This document shows positions 1-8,454 of a stretch of DNA of 64,000 bases, in pieces. Every line of letters begins with the position of its first letter. Position 1 is the first letter of the stretch. The DNA is from Haladaptatus sp. DYF46 (GTDB lineage: Archaea > Halobacteriota > Halobacteria > Halobacteriales > Haladaptataceae): positions 248,001 to 312,000 of the forward strand of contig NZ_JAJFAY010000001.1 of NCBI RefSeq assembly GCF_021083305.1, given 5' to 3'. The position numbers and the translations under genes were made by a program. The notes below the pieces were generated by a model, which was given only the letters and a program-made list of their open reading frames with translations, did no database searches and was not told the DNA's origin.

Positions 1-702
1 TTCGCCGAGGCGGTACCGGGCGACATCGCGTTTGCCGACGCGGAACCGGGGATTGCGGAGGAGGCCGCTCGAACGGCCGACGGGCGAGCGGTCGCGCTGG
101 AATCCGACGAATCATTCGACGTGGTCTGTCTCGCCGTCCCGATGCCTGCGATTTCGGAGGCGGTCGAGGAACACGCGCCGAAGGCCGACCGGGCGATACT
201 CGACGTGAGCGGCGTCATGGCCGAACCGGTCGAAGCGATGGCGGAACACGCACCGAACGTCGAACGGGTGAGCCTGCACCCCCTGTTCGGGTCGGACACC
301 GCGCCGGGGAACGTGGCAGTCGTCGCGGACGAACCCGGCCCGGTGACGGACGAACTGCTCGCAGCCATCGAGGCGCGCGGGAACACGCTGGTCGAGACGA
401 CGGCGGCGGAACACGACGACGCGATGACGACGGTGCAAGCCGGGACGCACGCGGCGGTGCTCGCTTTCGCGCTGGCGGCGAACCCCGTCCCCGAAGGGCT
501 TCGAACGCCCGTATACGAGGAGTTGTCCGGCCTCGCGGACCACGTGACCGACGGCGAACCGCGCGTGTACGCCGACATTCAGGCCACCTTCGACGGCGCG
601 ACGGGCGTGGCGGAAGCGGCGAGGCGGCTGGCCGACGCCGACCCGGCCGACTTCGAGCGGTTGTATCGCGAAGCCGCGGACATCGACGAGGTGGACGAAT
701 GA
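1..702 (+). CDS. tyrA: Prephenate dehydrogenase, 5' end outside the window
   Basis: The frame is open from the first base, so the N-terminal part, including the Rossmann glycine motif, lies upstream of the window. The visible part has the family's VVCLAVPMPAI strand after the nucleotide-binding half and the SLHPLFGSD motif, which matches the HPMFG substrate-pocket motif of prephenate dehydrogenases. The helical C-terminal dimerisation half follows, with an acidic end. The expected role is NAD(P)-dependent oxidative decarboxylation of prephenate in tyrosine synthesis. The stop codon overlaps the next gene (ATGA), so the two are probably co-transcribed. Confidence 0.85.
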   Translation, partial: FAEAVPGDIAFADAEPGIAEEAARTADGRAVALESDESFDVVCLAVPMPAISEAVEEHAPKADRAILDVSGVMAEPVEAMAEHAPNVERVSLHPLFGSDTAPGNVAVVADEPGPVTDELLAAIEARGNTLVETTAAEHDDAMTTVQAGTHAAVLAFALAANPVPEGLRTPVYEELSGLADHVTDGEPRVYADIQATFDGATGVAEAARRLADADPADFERLYREAADIDEVDE

Positions 703-2429
703 ACGCGGAGCAGCGCGAGCAGGTGTTGTCGAACGCGAAATATCTCCAAGACGTTCGCCCCGTGGACCCGGAGGAGATTTCGGAGTACGTCGAAGGGGAA
801 CCACATCCGGCGGTCGTTCGGCAGATCCTCCGCGAGGAAGCGGGGTCGCTCGGATTCGTGGAACACGAGGACGGCACCTTCGAACCCGCGTCGGACGACC
901 CCGTTCGTCCCGAGTTCCGCGGCGTCGAGTCGTTTCCCGAGAAGTACGGGCGAAAACTGGAGGACCTGCTGGTCGCGGAGTTCGGCGCTGGGTGGCCGGA
1001 CGGCACGTCGGGCGACGAACTTCGCGACACGATTCGACGGCTCAAGGAGGACTACTTCGCCCAGAACCCCGTCGAGTACGACTATCGCGTCGCGCTCGGC
1101 TACGCCGTCTACCACCTGCCGGACTACTACGCCGTGGTCCAGTACGTCCTCTCCGAACTCGCGGAACGCGGCCTGCTGCCCGGAAAACTCCGCGTCCTCG
1201 ACGTCGGCGCGGGAGTCGGCGGCCCCGCCCTCGGACTCCATGATTTCCTCCCCTCGGAGACGTTCGTGGAGTACCACGCCGTCGAACCGAGCGACGCCGC
1301 CGACGTCCTCGCTGCGATGCTGGAGGAGACGGGGGAGAACTTCCACCCGAAGGTCCACCGCGACACCGCGGAAGCCTTCGAACCCGAGGACGGCGCGGCG
1401 TACGACCTCGTCCTGTTCGGCAACGTGTTGAGCGAACTGGCCGACCCAGAAGCGGTCGTTCGGAAGTACCTCGACTACCTCGCGCCGGATGGGTCGTTGG
1501 TCGCCGTCTCCCCGGCGGACAAGAACGCCAGCATCGGCCTTCGGGAGATCGAACGAAGCGTCGCCGACCGGACGACCGTGTTCTCGCCGACGCTTCGCCT
1601 CTGGCCCGGCGAGGAACCGACCGACGACTGCTGGTCGTTCGACGTGAAAACCGAGTTGGCCGTGCCGCCGTTTCAGCGCCGACTGGACGCGGGGGAGAGC
1701 GGAGACGGCGAAGGTGACGTCGAGGTCTCCGAACGCGAAACCGAACCCGAAGGACGCACCGAAGAATCCGCGAGTCAGGTGGAACACCGAGGAATCGACG
1801 CCAGCAACTACGAGTTCGATTCGAACGACGATGAGGGGACGGGGACGCAGGGCATCGACGCGAGTCGGGACGGAATCGACGCGAGTGAGTACGGAACCGA
1901 CGCGATCGAATACGGTGCCGGCGACGGTACCGACGCGTCGGGGCGTGGACTCGATGCGGGTGGTGCCGACGCGAGCGCACACGAAACCGGGACGGACGAA
2001 CCGCGGGAGTCCGTAACGTTGGACGACATCGAGGGCGACGGCGAGTTCGTCAACGTCGACGTGCAGTTCTCGCACGTCATCCTTCGAACCGATGGTGTCC
2101 GTCGGCGGGAGTTCACCGCCCGTCCGTCCGAATCGGCGAAGATGGCGGGGATGGAGCGCCACGTCACCGAACGGGTGAACCTCGTCGCGGTGAAACTCAG
2201 TCACTCGCTGTCGGAGGAGGGTGAAAACGCCGTGTTCAAAATCAGTGACGGCAGCGAGTCGGTGGGGAACTTCGCGGTCCTGACGAAGGAAACGTCACTC
2301 AACCGCGCGCTTCGCGAGGCGGCCTACGGAAGCCTCCTGTCGTTCGAGGACGTGCTCGTGCTCTGGAACGAGGACGAAAAAGCGTACAACCTCGTCGTGG
2401 ACGAGCGGACGGTCGTGGACCGCCGCTAG
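699..2429 (+). CDS. Rsm22-like SAM-dependent methyltransferase with a low-complexity insert
   Basis: A 576-residue protein. SAM motif I (VLDVGAGVGGPALGL) lies near residues 165-180 and the acidic motif YHAVEPSD follows, so a class I methyltransferase fold is clear. The arrangement resembles the Rsm22/METTL17 small-ribosomal-subunit family. Residues about 335-430 form an acidic, repetitive insert with recurring GIDAS-type units, and a conserved-looking C-terminal domain (about 435-576) follows. I see only one cysteine (DDCWSF) in the first 330 residues, so the four-cysteine iron-sulfur site of mitochondrial relatives seems absent. The start overlaps the tyrA stop. Ribosome assembly is the family role; activity here is inferred. 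Confidence 0.75.
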   Translation: MNAEQREQVLSNAKYLQDVRPVDPEEISEYVEGEPHPAVVRQILREEAGSLGFVEHEDGTFEPASDDPVRPEFRGVESFPEKYGRKLEDLLVAEFGAGWPDGTSGDELRDTIRRLKEDYFAQNPVEYDYRVALGYAVYHLPDYYAVVQYVLSELAERGLLPGKLRVLDVGAGVGGPALGLHDFLPSETFVEYHAVEPSDAADVLAAMLEETGENFHPKVHRDTAEAFEPEDGAAYDLVLFGNVLSELADPEAVVRKYLDYLAPDGSLVAVSPADKNASIGLREIERSVADRTTVFSPTLRLWPGEEPTDDCWSFDVKTELAVPPFQRRLDAGESGDGEGDVEVSERETEPEGRTEESASQVEHRGIDASNYEFDSNDDEGTGTQGIDASRDGIDASEYGTDAIEYGAGDGTDASGRGLDAGGADASAHETGTDEPRESVTLDDIEGDGEFVNVDVQFSHVILRTDGVRRREFTARPSESAKMAGMERHVTERVNLVAVKLSHSLSEEGENAVFKISDGSESVGNFAVLTKETSLNRALREAAYGSLLSFEDVLVLWNEDEKAYNLVVDERTVVDRR

Positions 2430-2650
2430 TTCGCCTCGACGCACTCCCGGACGAAGTTATAGTACGAACCGAACTTCCCTTCGTCGTTCGGTGACAGCGG
2501 TATTTTGTTCTCCGCGAGCAGTTCGACCGTCTTCTTTGGCTCGCACTCGAACCAGATGGACAGGATGTCTACGTTACGCTGAGCGTATTCGTAGTTGAGT
2601 TCGAGCGTGTGAGCGTCTGTGACATTTCCCTCCGCCATGTCCGTTCGCAT
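2426..2650 (-). CDS. Small conserved-looking protein, unknown function
   Basis: A 74-residue acidic protein read towards the Rsm22-like gene; the two 3' ends overlap by four bases. It may start at the first Met or at the internal Met at 2638 (MAEGN). The sequence has a YEYAQRNVDILSIWFE segment followed by a helix-turn pattern and KFGSYYNFVRECVE, consistent with a small soluble helical protein. No motif, signal peptide or membrane segment is visible. The length, codon use and acidic composition match real haloarchaeal genes, but I do not recognise the family. Confidence 0.6.
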   Translation of the reverse strand: MRTDMAEGNVTDAHTLELNYEYAQRNVDILSIWFECEPKKTVELLAENKIPLSPNDEGKFGSYYNFVRECVEAN

Positions 2651-3012
2651 AATATGAGCCTCACAGCTTAAATCCCAGTGCTTCGTTGATTATCAATGCT
2701 GAATTACAACAGCGAGAATACATACTGTTCCCAATCCCGACTCGGTCCGAAACGGGTCGAAGACGGACCATCGAAGTGTTTCAGCGCGCCAGTCCGGAGT
2801 GTCGGCTCGTCTCGCTGTCCTGATTTCCCATTGTCATTCTCCGCTACGTTTCACTCGTTCGTCCCGTTCGCACGCGTGGCTGTCACACCTCCCGTTTACT
2901 CACGCGTGTCGTCGTCGGTATCGACCGATTCTGTCGGACCGTCGACGTCGGTTGTGGCCTGCTCACGAACATCGAGCGGAGTACTTTTGCGTTCACGTTC
3001 CAACCCCTGTTC
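2651..3012. other. Intergenic stretch without a supported gene
   Basis: About 360 bases between two divergent genes. Open frames exist on both strands, but none has a convincing start and haloarchaeal composition over its whole length. The minus frame ending at 2896 has an acidic tail (VDGPTESVDTDDDTRE) that looks coding-like, yet it runs into surE antisense and lacks a credible start. The stretch presumably holds the promoters of both neighbours. Confidence 0.4.
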
Positions 3013-3789
3013 ATGGGCGATTCGCTCGAAATTCTTCTGACGAACGACGACGGCATCGACAGTCCCGGTATCCGCGCACTGTACGAGAGCCTCAGGGAAG
3101 TCGGCAACGTGACCACCGTCGCGCCAGCGACGGACCAGAGCGCGGTCGGCCGTGCGATGTCCTACGAAGTCGAAGTCGAGGAGCACGAACTCGGCTATGC
3201 GATTACGGGCACCCCGACCGACTGCGTGGTCGCCGGCCTGACCGAACTCGGACCGTACCCCGACATCGTCGTCTCCGGCTGTAACAACGGCGCGAACCTC
3301 GGTGCGTACGTCCTCGGACGTTCCGGAACGGTCAGCGCCGCCGTCGAAGCCGCGTTCTTCGACGTTCCGGCCATCGCCGTCTCGCTGCACGTGCCGAACC
3401 ACCTCTGGCCCTACGACACGACCGTCGATGAGTACGAGGAGGCGGCGCGTGCGGCGACGTATCTCGCCGAACACGCGCTCGACGCGGGCGTGTTCGAGCA
3501 GGCGGAGTACCTGAACGTCAACGCGCCGATGCCGGACGACGGGCCGATGCCGATGGAAGTCACCCGTCCCTCGCACGTCTACGACATGGATACGACCAAC
3601 GAAGGGGGCGTCATCACGCTGCACGACCTGACGTGGGAACAGATGGACGACGAGACGCTTCCGGACGCGGAGGGAACGGACCGCCGCGCGGTGTACGAGG
3701 GCAACGTCAGCGTCTCCCCGCTGACCGCCCCGCACACGACACACCACCACGAATCGCTGGACGAGTTGGTGACGGAGTACCGCGAGTAG
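3013..3789 (+). CDS. surE: 5'/3'-nucleotidase SurE
   Basis: A 258-residue protein of normal SurE length. The N-terminal motif LLTNDDGIDSPG carries the paired metal-binding aspartates (residues 12-13), and VSGCNNGANLG supplies the asparagine ligand region. YLNVNAPMPD near the middle also fits the family. SurE dephosphorylates nucleoside 5'- and 3'-monophosphates with a divalent metal in the cytoplasm. It appears to be a single-gene unit; the next gene begins about 60 bases downstream on the same strand. Confidence 0.95.
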   Translation: MGDSLEILLTNDDGIDSPGIRALYESLREVGNVTTVAPATDQSAVGRAMSYEVEVEEHELGYAITGTPTDCVVAGLTELGPYPDIVVSGCNNGANLGAYVLGRSGTVSAAVEAAFFDVPAIAVSLHVPNHLWPYDTTVDEYEEAARAATYLAEHALDAGVFEQAEYLNVNAPMPDDGPMPMEVTRPSHVYDMDTTNEGGVITLHDLTWEQMDDETLPDAEGTDRRAVYEGNVSVSPLTAPHTTHHHESLDELVTEYRE

Positions 3790-3849
3790 CGCCACCGTTT
3801 TACCCGCTGGAGTCTAACCGGGCCTGATGACTGGGGGGTAGGATGAATC

Positions 3850-6189
3850 GTGAGTCATAGCGATATCGAACAATTCACGCTCGATTCGCTTCCGGTAAAC
3901 GTCGCCGTACTCGACGAAGACGGTATCATCGTCGCGACGAACGACGCGTGGGAGGAGTTCGGGCGGGAAAACGGACTGGCGGCCACGACACGCGGCGTCA
4001 GCTATTTCGACGTCTGCGACGTGGCTGACGACCTGACGGCGGACGAGGTAGCCGCGGGTATCCGCGGAATTTTGGCGGGGGACCGGTCCGAGTTCAGCCT
4101 CGAATATCCGTGTCACTCGCCGGACGAACGGCGGTGGTTCGTGATGCGTGCCGCCGAAGTGACGGACGACGGAAACCGGTTCGTCGTCGTCGCGCACATG
4201 AACGTCGCCGAACGGCACGAACGGGAGTCGGAAATCGAGCGCTACGAGATGATCGTCCGCAACGTCCCGGTGATATTTTTCTCCATCGACACGGACGGAA
4301 CGTTCCAACTCGCTGAGGGAAGCGGGTTGGAATCGACGGGAGCGTCCGACGAGGAAATCGTCGGGCAATCCATCCACGAACGGTACGAGGACTACCCGGA
4401 CATCCTCGAGGACTGTCTCCGTTCCCTGTCGGGCGATTTGGTTCGAACGACGCGGGAGTTCCACGGGACGATTTACGACATCGTCTTTCAACCGGTGTTC
4501 GATGCGGACGGGAACGTGGAACGCGTCATCGGCGTCGCCATCGACGTAACCCGCCGAAAGCATCACGAGGAGGCGCTCGCCGCGCTGTCCGACCTCACGC
4601 GGGAACTGCTGGAGACGGAAACCGCGGAGGACGTGTGTACCCTCACGGTGGAGGCGGCGGAGCGACTGTTGTCCCTCCCGGCGACGATCATCGCGCTGTA
4701 CGACGAATCGACCGGCGCGCTCCAACCGACCGCGAGGACGGAGGAGTCGGACGAACTACCGGAGGAGGTGCTGAACGGGGACGGCATCGCGTGGGAATCG
4801 TTCCTCCAGAACGACGTCCGATCCGACGGCGAGACCGTCTTCCTTCCGCTCGGAACGCACGGCGTGTTCGTCACCTCGGTGTCCGGCGACGCGACCCTCG
4901 ACATCGCGGAACTCTGTGCGGCCGCCGTCGAATCGGCCCTCGGACGCGCCGAACGCCAACGACGACTGCGCGATCAGGAGACGAGGCTTCGTCGGCAGAA
5001 CGCCGCGCTCGAACGCCTCAACGAACTGAACGAAGGTATCCGACGCATCGACCGGGCGCTCGTGGAGGCGCGGACCCGCGAGGAGATAGAGACGGCCGTC
5101 TGTTCACGTCTGACGAGCGGAGGGCCGTACCGGTTCGCGTGGATCGGAGCGGATGACCCGGCGACGGGGACTGTCATCCCTCGCGAATCGGCGGGTATCG
5201 AGCGCGGCTACCTCGACGCGCTAACCATTACGACCGCCGACGATACGGGCGATTTGGCGGGGACCGCGCTCCGAACCGGGCGGGCGCAAGTCGCACAGGA
5301 CGTACTCCGCGGTCCGCTCTCCGAGCAGTGGCAGAGCGAGGCGCTGAAACGCGGCTATCGCTCCTCGTGTGCGCTCCCGCTTCGATACGGTGACGCCGTG
5401 TACGGCGTGCTTTCGGTCTACTCCGACGAACCTCGAACGTTCGACGAACTGGAACGGGCCGTCCTCGAAGACGTGAGCCAGACCATCGCCTACGCCATCA
5501 ACGCCGTGGAGAGCAAGAAGGCCCTCACCGGAAGCGAGATGGTCGAACTCCAGTTCGACATCGAGGACTCGTCGGTCGTGTTCGTGGACATCGCGGAACG
5601 GCTCGACTGTCACGTCGAATTCATGGGCGTCGTCTCCAAACACGACGCCACGGTGACGGCGTTTTTCACCGTGACCGGCGCGCCGTCGGACGACGTGTGT
5701 GGACTCGCGTCCCGCTCGTTGGAGGTCGTCGACATCGAACGGGTGAGCAGTCGGGACGACTCCGCGCTGTTCGCCGCGACACTGACGGATTCGAGTTTCG
5801 TCGGGACGCTCCTCGATTACGGCGCGATTCCGGAGACGTTCGCCGTCGGACCGCTCCCGGGCTCGGTCGTCGTTCGACTCTCGACGAACGCCGACGTTCG
5901 GACGTTCGTGGAGGTGCTTCAGAAACGCTTCCCGGCGCTGGAACTGCGGAGTCGCCGACACCGGGAGCGACCGGTGGTGTCCGGGGACATCGATACGGCG
6001 CTCGCGGAGACCCTCACGGACCGCCAGCGGGAGGTGCTGGAGACGGCGTACTACAGCGGGTTCTTCGACTCGCCGCGAAAGAGTACCGGCGAGGAGGTGG
6101 GACGCTCGCTCGACATCTCACAGCCGACGTTCCAACACCACTTGCGGACGGCGGAGCGGAAACTCCTCCGGCGTCTCTTCGAATCGTGA
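3850..6189 (+). CDS. Bat-type regulator: PAS, PAS, GAF, GAF, HTH-10
   Basis: A 779-residue one-component sensor-regulator. An N-terminal PAS-like domain (about 10-118) and a second PAS (about 130-235, ending GVAIDVTRRK) are followed by a GAF-like domain (about 240-360), a short coiled segment, and a second GAF (about 395-540). The bacterio-opsin-activator domain (about 555-700) comes next. The C-terminal HTH-10 domain (residues 722-777) starts LTDRQREVLETAYYSGFF and contains the QPTFQHHLRTAE recognition helix. The start is GTG, chosen because a G-rich ribosome-binding segment precedes it and the first PAS begins directly. Light, redox or oxygen sensing is typical of relatives; the ligand here is unknown. 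Confidence 0.88.
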   Translation: MSHSDIEQFTLDSLPVNVAVLDEDGIIVATNDAWEEFGRENGLAATTRGVSYFDVCDVADDLTADEVAAGIRGILAGDRSEFSLEYPCHSPDERRWFVMRAAEVTDDGNRFVVVAHMNVAERHERESEIERYEMIVRNVPVIFFSIDTDGTFQLAEGSGLESTGASDEEIVGQSIHERYEDYPDILEDCLRSLSGDLVRTTREFHGTIYDIVFQPVFDADGNVERVIGVAIDVTRRKHHEEALAALSDLTRELLETETAEDVCTLTVEAAERLLSLPATIIALYDESTGALQPTARTEESDELPEEVLNGDGIAWESFLQNDVRSDGETVFLPLGTHGVFVTSVSGDATLDIAELCAAAVESALGRAERQRRLRDQETRLRRQNAALERLNELNEGIRRIDRALVEARTREEIETAVCSRLTSGGPYRFAWIGADDPATGTVIPRESAGIERGYLDALTITTADDTGDLAGTALRTGRAQVAQDVLRGPLSEQWQSEALKRGYRSSCALPLRYGDAVYGVLSVYSDEPRTFDELERAVLEDVSQTIAYAINAVESKKALTGSEMVELQFDIEDSSVVFVDIAERLDCHVEFMGVVSKHDATVTAFFTVTGAPSDDVCGLASRSLEVVDIERVSSRDDSALFAATLTDSSFVGTLLDYGAIPETFAVGPLPGSVVVRLSTNADVRTFVEVLQKRFPALELRSRRHRERPVVSGDIDTALAETLTDRQREVLETAYYSGFFDSPRKSTGEEVGRSLDISQPTFQHHLRTAERKLLRRLFES

Positions 6190-6286
6190 GCAGCGGGGCA
6201 TCCGTCTAGACAGATAGCCCCCGTCGAAAACTATCACGTTCAATCTAGCTGGAAACGCCTTTACATAGTATACCCTCCCCATAACT

Positions 6287-6571
6287 ATGAAGACGGATAT
6301 GAAACGACGAAGCGAACGAGGCGAGAAACGACGAAGCGAACGAGGCGACCCCGACGATAGAATCAGCCTCGATGTGCTTTCCGCCGTCATGGACGCGGCG
6401 GGATACGACGACGCAACCGAGTTCACGACCTGCTTGTACGACGTCATCGACCCGGACGCCCTCGATTCGCTCTTTCACAGTAGCACGAGGGGCGGCCGCG
6501 TCGAATTTTCGCTCGAAGGATACGACGTCCGCGTTCACAGCGACGGAACCGTGGAAGTCCTCCCTGAATGA
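6287..6571 (+). CDS. HalOD1 output-domain protein with duplicated basic N-terminus
   Basis: A 94-residue protein whose second half is a halobacterial output domain 1: LYDVIDPDALDSLF, then a strand-turn-strand ending YDVRVHSDGTVEVL. The N-terminus is basic and repetitive (KRRSERGE twice), encoded by a perfect 24-bp tandem duplication at 6301-6348. HalOD1 proteins are thought to act as small signalling or output modules, but their partner is unknown. The stop overlaps the following small zinc protein by four bases (ATGA), so these two are likely translated together. Confidence 0.8.
   Translation: MKTDMKRRSERGEKRRSERGDPDDRISLDVLSAVMDAAGYDDATEFTTCLYDVIDPDALDSLFHSSTRGGRVEFSLEGYDVRVHSDGTVEVLPE
6301..6348 (+). 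repeat. Perfect 24-bp tandem duplication
   Basis: Bases 6301-6324 are repeated exactly at 6325-6348. The unit is in frame inside the HalOD1 gene and adds one KRRSERGE block. The absence of any difference between the copies suggests a recent duplication. Confidence 0.95.
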
Positions 6572-6768
6572 CGACGGGCGAACAGCGTATGGATGAAACC
6601 GAAGCGTCGTCCGACGAGCGTGTGTGTGCCGTCTGTGGAGACACCATCGATATCGAATCGTGGCATCCGGTCCTCGCCGAAACCGACTCGACGGGGACGC
6701 TCCGCCTGTACCCGTTCTGTACACCCGCTTGCCGAGACGCGTGGAAGGGACACGAACGCAACCGATAA
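6568..6768 (+). CDS. Small cysteine-pair protein (DUF7576-like)
   Basis: A 66-residue protein with a CAVCGDTI knuckle near the N-terminus and a second pair of cysteines, FCTPACRDAW, near the C-terminus. This is a treble-clef-like zinc-binding pattern typical of a haloarchaeal family of unknown function that often lies beside HalOD1 genes. An internal Met (MDETEAS) is an alternative start, but the ATGA overlap with the HalOD1 stop favours the first. A regulatory or nucleic-acid-binding role is only inferred from the zinc motif. Confidence 0.75.
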   Translation: MTTGEQRMDETEASSDERVCAVCGDTIDIESWHPVLAETDSTGTLRLYPFCTPACRDAWKGHERNR

Positions 6769-6774
6769 CAGAGA

Positions 6775-6909
6775 ATGACCGAATCACGAACCAACGAGAT
6801 AGAGTACAGCGAATACGAGGACGAATACGGGACCGTGGCGATGTTCTACGACCCGGAAAACCACCGAGCGTGGATTCGCTCCAGCACGACTGTTTCCGTA
6901 CACCGGTAG
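6775..6909 (+). CDS. 44-residue haloarchaeal microprotein (DUF7331-like)
   Basis: A short gene six bases after the zinc protein. The product begins MTESRTNEIEYSEYEDEYGT and continues VAMFYDPENHRAWIRSSTTV. The acidic N-terminus followed by a beta-like segment with a Trp-Ile core matches small haloarchaeal proteins that I associate with DUF7331. Its function is unknown. Tight spacing suggests it belongs to the HalOD1 / zinc-protein operon. Confidence 0.65.
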   Translation: MTESRTNEIEYSEYEDEYGTVAMFYDPENHRAWIRSSTTVSVHR

Positions 6910-7067
6910 CGTTCCGGAGAGGAGCCACACGTGGGGAAGATATCCGTCTTCCGTGGACCACAACGGTGCTATCATTCGTCGCCACGACGACCGGCTATCC
7001 GTCCCTAGTTTTGCGAACGAAACGGTATCGTCGGTACTTTTATCGGAATTCCTGATTGATTTGTCGT

Positions 7068-7331
7068 ATGAACCGGACCCTGCTCTACTACGCATCGATG
7101 GGTATCGTCGGCCTCTCGTTCGCCGCAGGCTCCGTACCCGATCTCCTCGCCGGTCGATCCAGCATCAGCCTGTGGCTAATGGCGCTCGGCGGCGTCGGTC
7201 TCGTGCTCGGAAGTCTCTACGAGTATCTATCCGGAAGAACGGACGACTTCGACCCCGGCCGTCTCACGTGGATCGTCGTCGGCGGGGCGCTCCTCTCCGT
7301 CGTCGGTTGGAGCCTCTCCGTTCTCGGATGA
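7068..7331 (+). CDS. Small membrane protein, three predicted helices
   Basis: An 87-residue protein starting MNRTLLYYASMG; an upstream in-frame Met at 7056 is less likely. Three hydrophobic segments are visible: about residues 6-25 (IVGLSFAAGSV), 33-51 (LWLMALGGVGLVLGSLY) and 68-85 (IVVGGALLSVVGWSL). A short acidic loop follows the second. No catalytic motif is present. Its 3' end meets the broken epoxide hydrolase gene on the other strand. The family is unknown to me. Confidence 0.65.
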   Translation: MNRTLLYYASMGIVGLSFAAGSVPDLLAGRSSISLWLMALGGVGLVLGSLYEYLSGRTDDFDPGRLTWIVVGGALLSVVGWSLSVLG

Positions 7332-7990
7332 ACTCCCGTTCCGCGTCCGTGGGGTCGTCCGGAATCATCCCCTCGTCCACCCGCGGGTTCGTCCCGCCGA
7401 GATGCATCCCGAGTATCGACCCTCGATACTTGAGTCCGAGTTGTAACAGGACCCCGGCCCCGATGTCGCCCCCCCGACCCGCGTAGCGGTCGTAGCCGAG
7501 TTCGTCCGTCATCAGCGTCTGGAGCAGGTCCGCGATTCTCGGGACGCTCATCCCCGGTTCGGTCGGTCCGAAAAGCCGTATCCGGGCAGGGACGGAACCA
7601 CCACGTCGAACGATTCGTCGGCGTCGCCGCCGAACGCCGACGGGGTCGTCAGCATCGGAACGATGTCCAGCATCTGGACGAACGTGCTCGGCCATCCGTG
7701 CAGGAGTATCAGCGGCGTCGGATCATCACCCTCCCCTCGTTCGTGAAGAAAGTGAATTTCGGTGCCGTCGATTTCCGCGCGAAAGTGATCGAACTCGTTT
7801 ATCCTCCCTTCTTGTCTCCCCACTCGAAGTCGTTCTCCCAGTACGCGACGAGTTCCCGAAGATAGTCGAGGTTCGTCCCGTACTCCCATCCCGCGCCCGC
7901 AACTTCGTCGGTCCAGCGCGTCCGCGCCAGTCGATCACGCAAATCGTCGAGCGTCGCCTCGCGTATCGAAACGTCCACTGGTTCTACCAT
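7330..7990 (-). pseudogene. Epoxide hydrolase pseudogene (two frameshifts, C-terminus lost)
   Basis: Three consecutive minus-strand frames together spell an epoxide hydrolase. The first (from Met at 7990) gives the N-terminal lid domain, including RLARTRWTDEV and WENDFEW. A frameshift near 7800 leads into FDHFRAEIDGTEIHFLHE and the HGWPSTF oxyanion motif, ending SLPGYGFSDRP. A second shift near 7566 leads into GMSVPRIADLL and the nucleophile motif GGDIGAG. Sequence similarity stops near 7330, about 190 residues short of family length, so His and acid residues of the triad are missing. The gene cannot make an active enzyme unless the frameshifts are sequencing errors, and the truncation would remain. 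Confidence 0.8.
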
Positions 7991-8053
7991 CGTTTTCCCC
8001 CGATTCCACTCGGTCGGGAATCAGCAAAAACGTCGCTTTCCGCTCGGCCGAAC

Positions 8054-8326
8054 CTACAGAAATCGCCGGAAACTCCAGTACAGCCCGGAAAGCATGTTCT
8101 TCGCGCTCGAAACGGGCGAGAACCGCGAATCCGGGTTTTTCGCGGGTTCGAACTCGGCATCGAGTTCCGCCGTCGAACAGCGACGGATCTCGCCGGAGTT
8201 GACGCGGTCCCCGTCGGGGCCGGTCACTCGCAACATCGTCACCTCCCCTTCCCGTCCCACGACGCGGTAGACGTTCGAATCGGATGGCTCGCCGGCGGGT
8301 CGGTAGTGGTCGCCGATTTCTGTCAT
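8054..8326 (-). CDS. Conserved haloarchaeal protein, unknown function
   Basis: A 90-residue protein starting MTEIGDHYRP; the open frame extends further upstream but with non-haloarchaeal composition, so the internal Met at 8326 is preferred. It has YRVVGREGEVTMLRVTG, which looks like a small beta-barrel, and a segment GEIRRCSTAELDAEFEPA. The C-terminus (SGLYWSFRRFL) is aromatic and basic and might touch a membrane. I do not recognise a named family. Confidence 0.6.
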   Translation of the reverse strand: MTEIGDHYRPAGEPSDSNVYRVVGREGEVTMLRVTGPDGDRVNSGEIRRCSTAELDAEFEPAKNPDSRFSPVSSAKNMLSGLYWSFRRFL

Positions 8327-8454
8327 GGTCGTCGGTATATTTCCATACCTTCCGGTGCAGAGTATATGAAACGACCGCCTGTGAAAGTATCTCACGTGCT
8401 ATCGCTACGTACAAGCCGACGAAACGCCGGAAAATCGACCGCCCGATTCCGCGA

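Noticed and set aside
2896-3795. Minus-strand frame of 299 residues opposite surE
   Set aside because: Shadow of surE; only its last 20 residues look acidic and coding-like, with no plausible start of its own.
6300-6350. Possible CRISPR-like short direct repeat
   Set aside because: Only two directly adjacent copies with no spacer; it is a tandem duplication inside a gene. No CRISPR array or cas gene is seen anywhere in the window.
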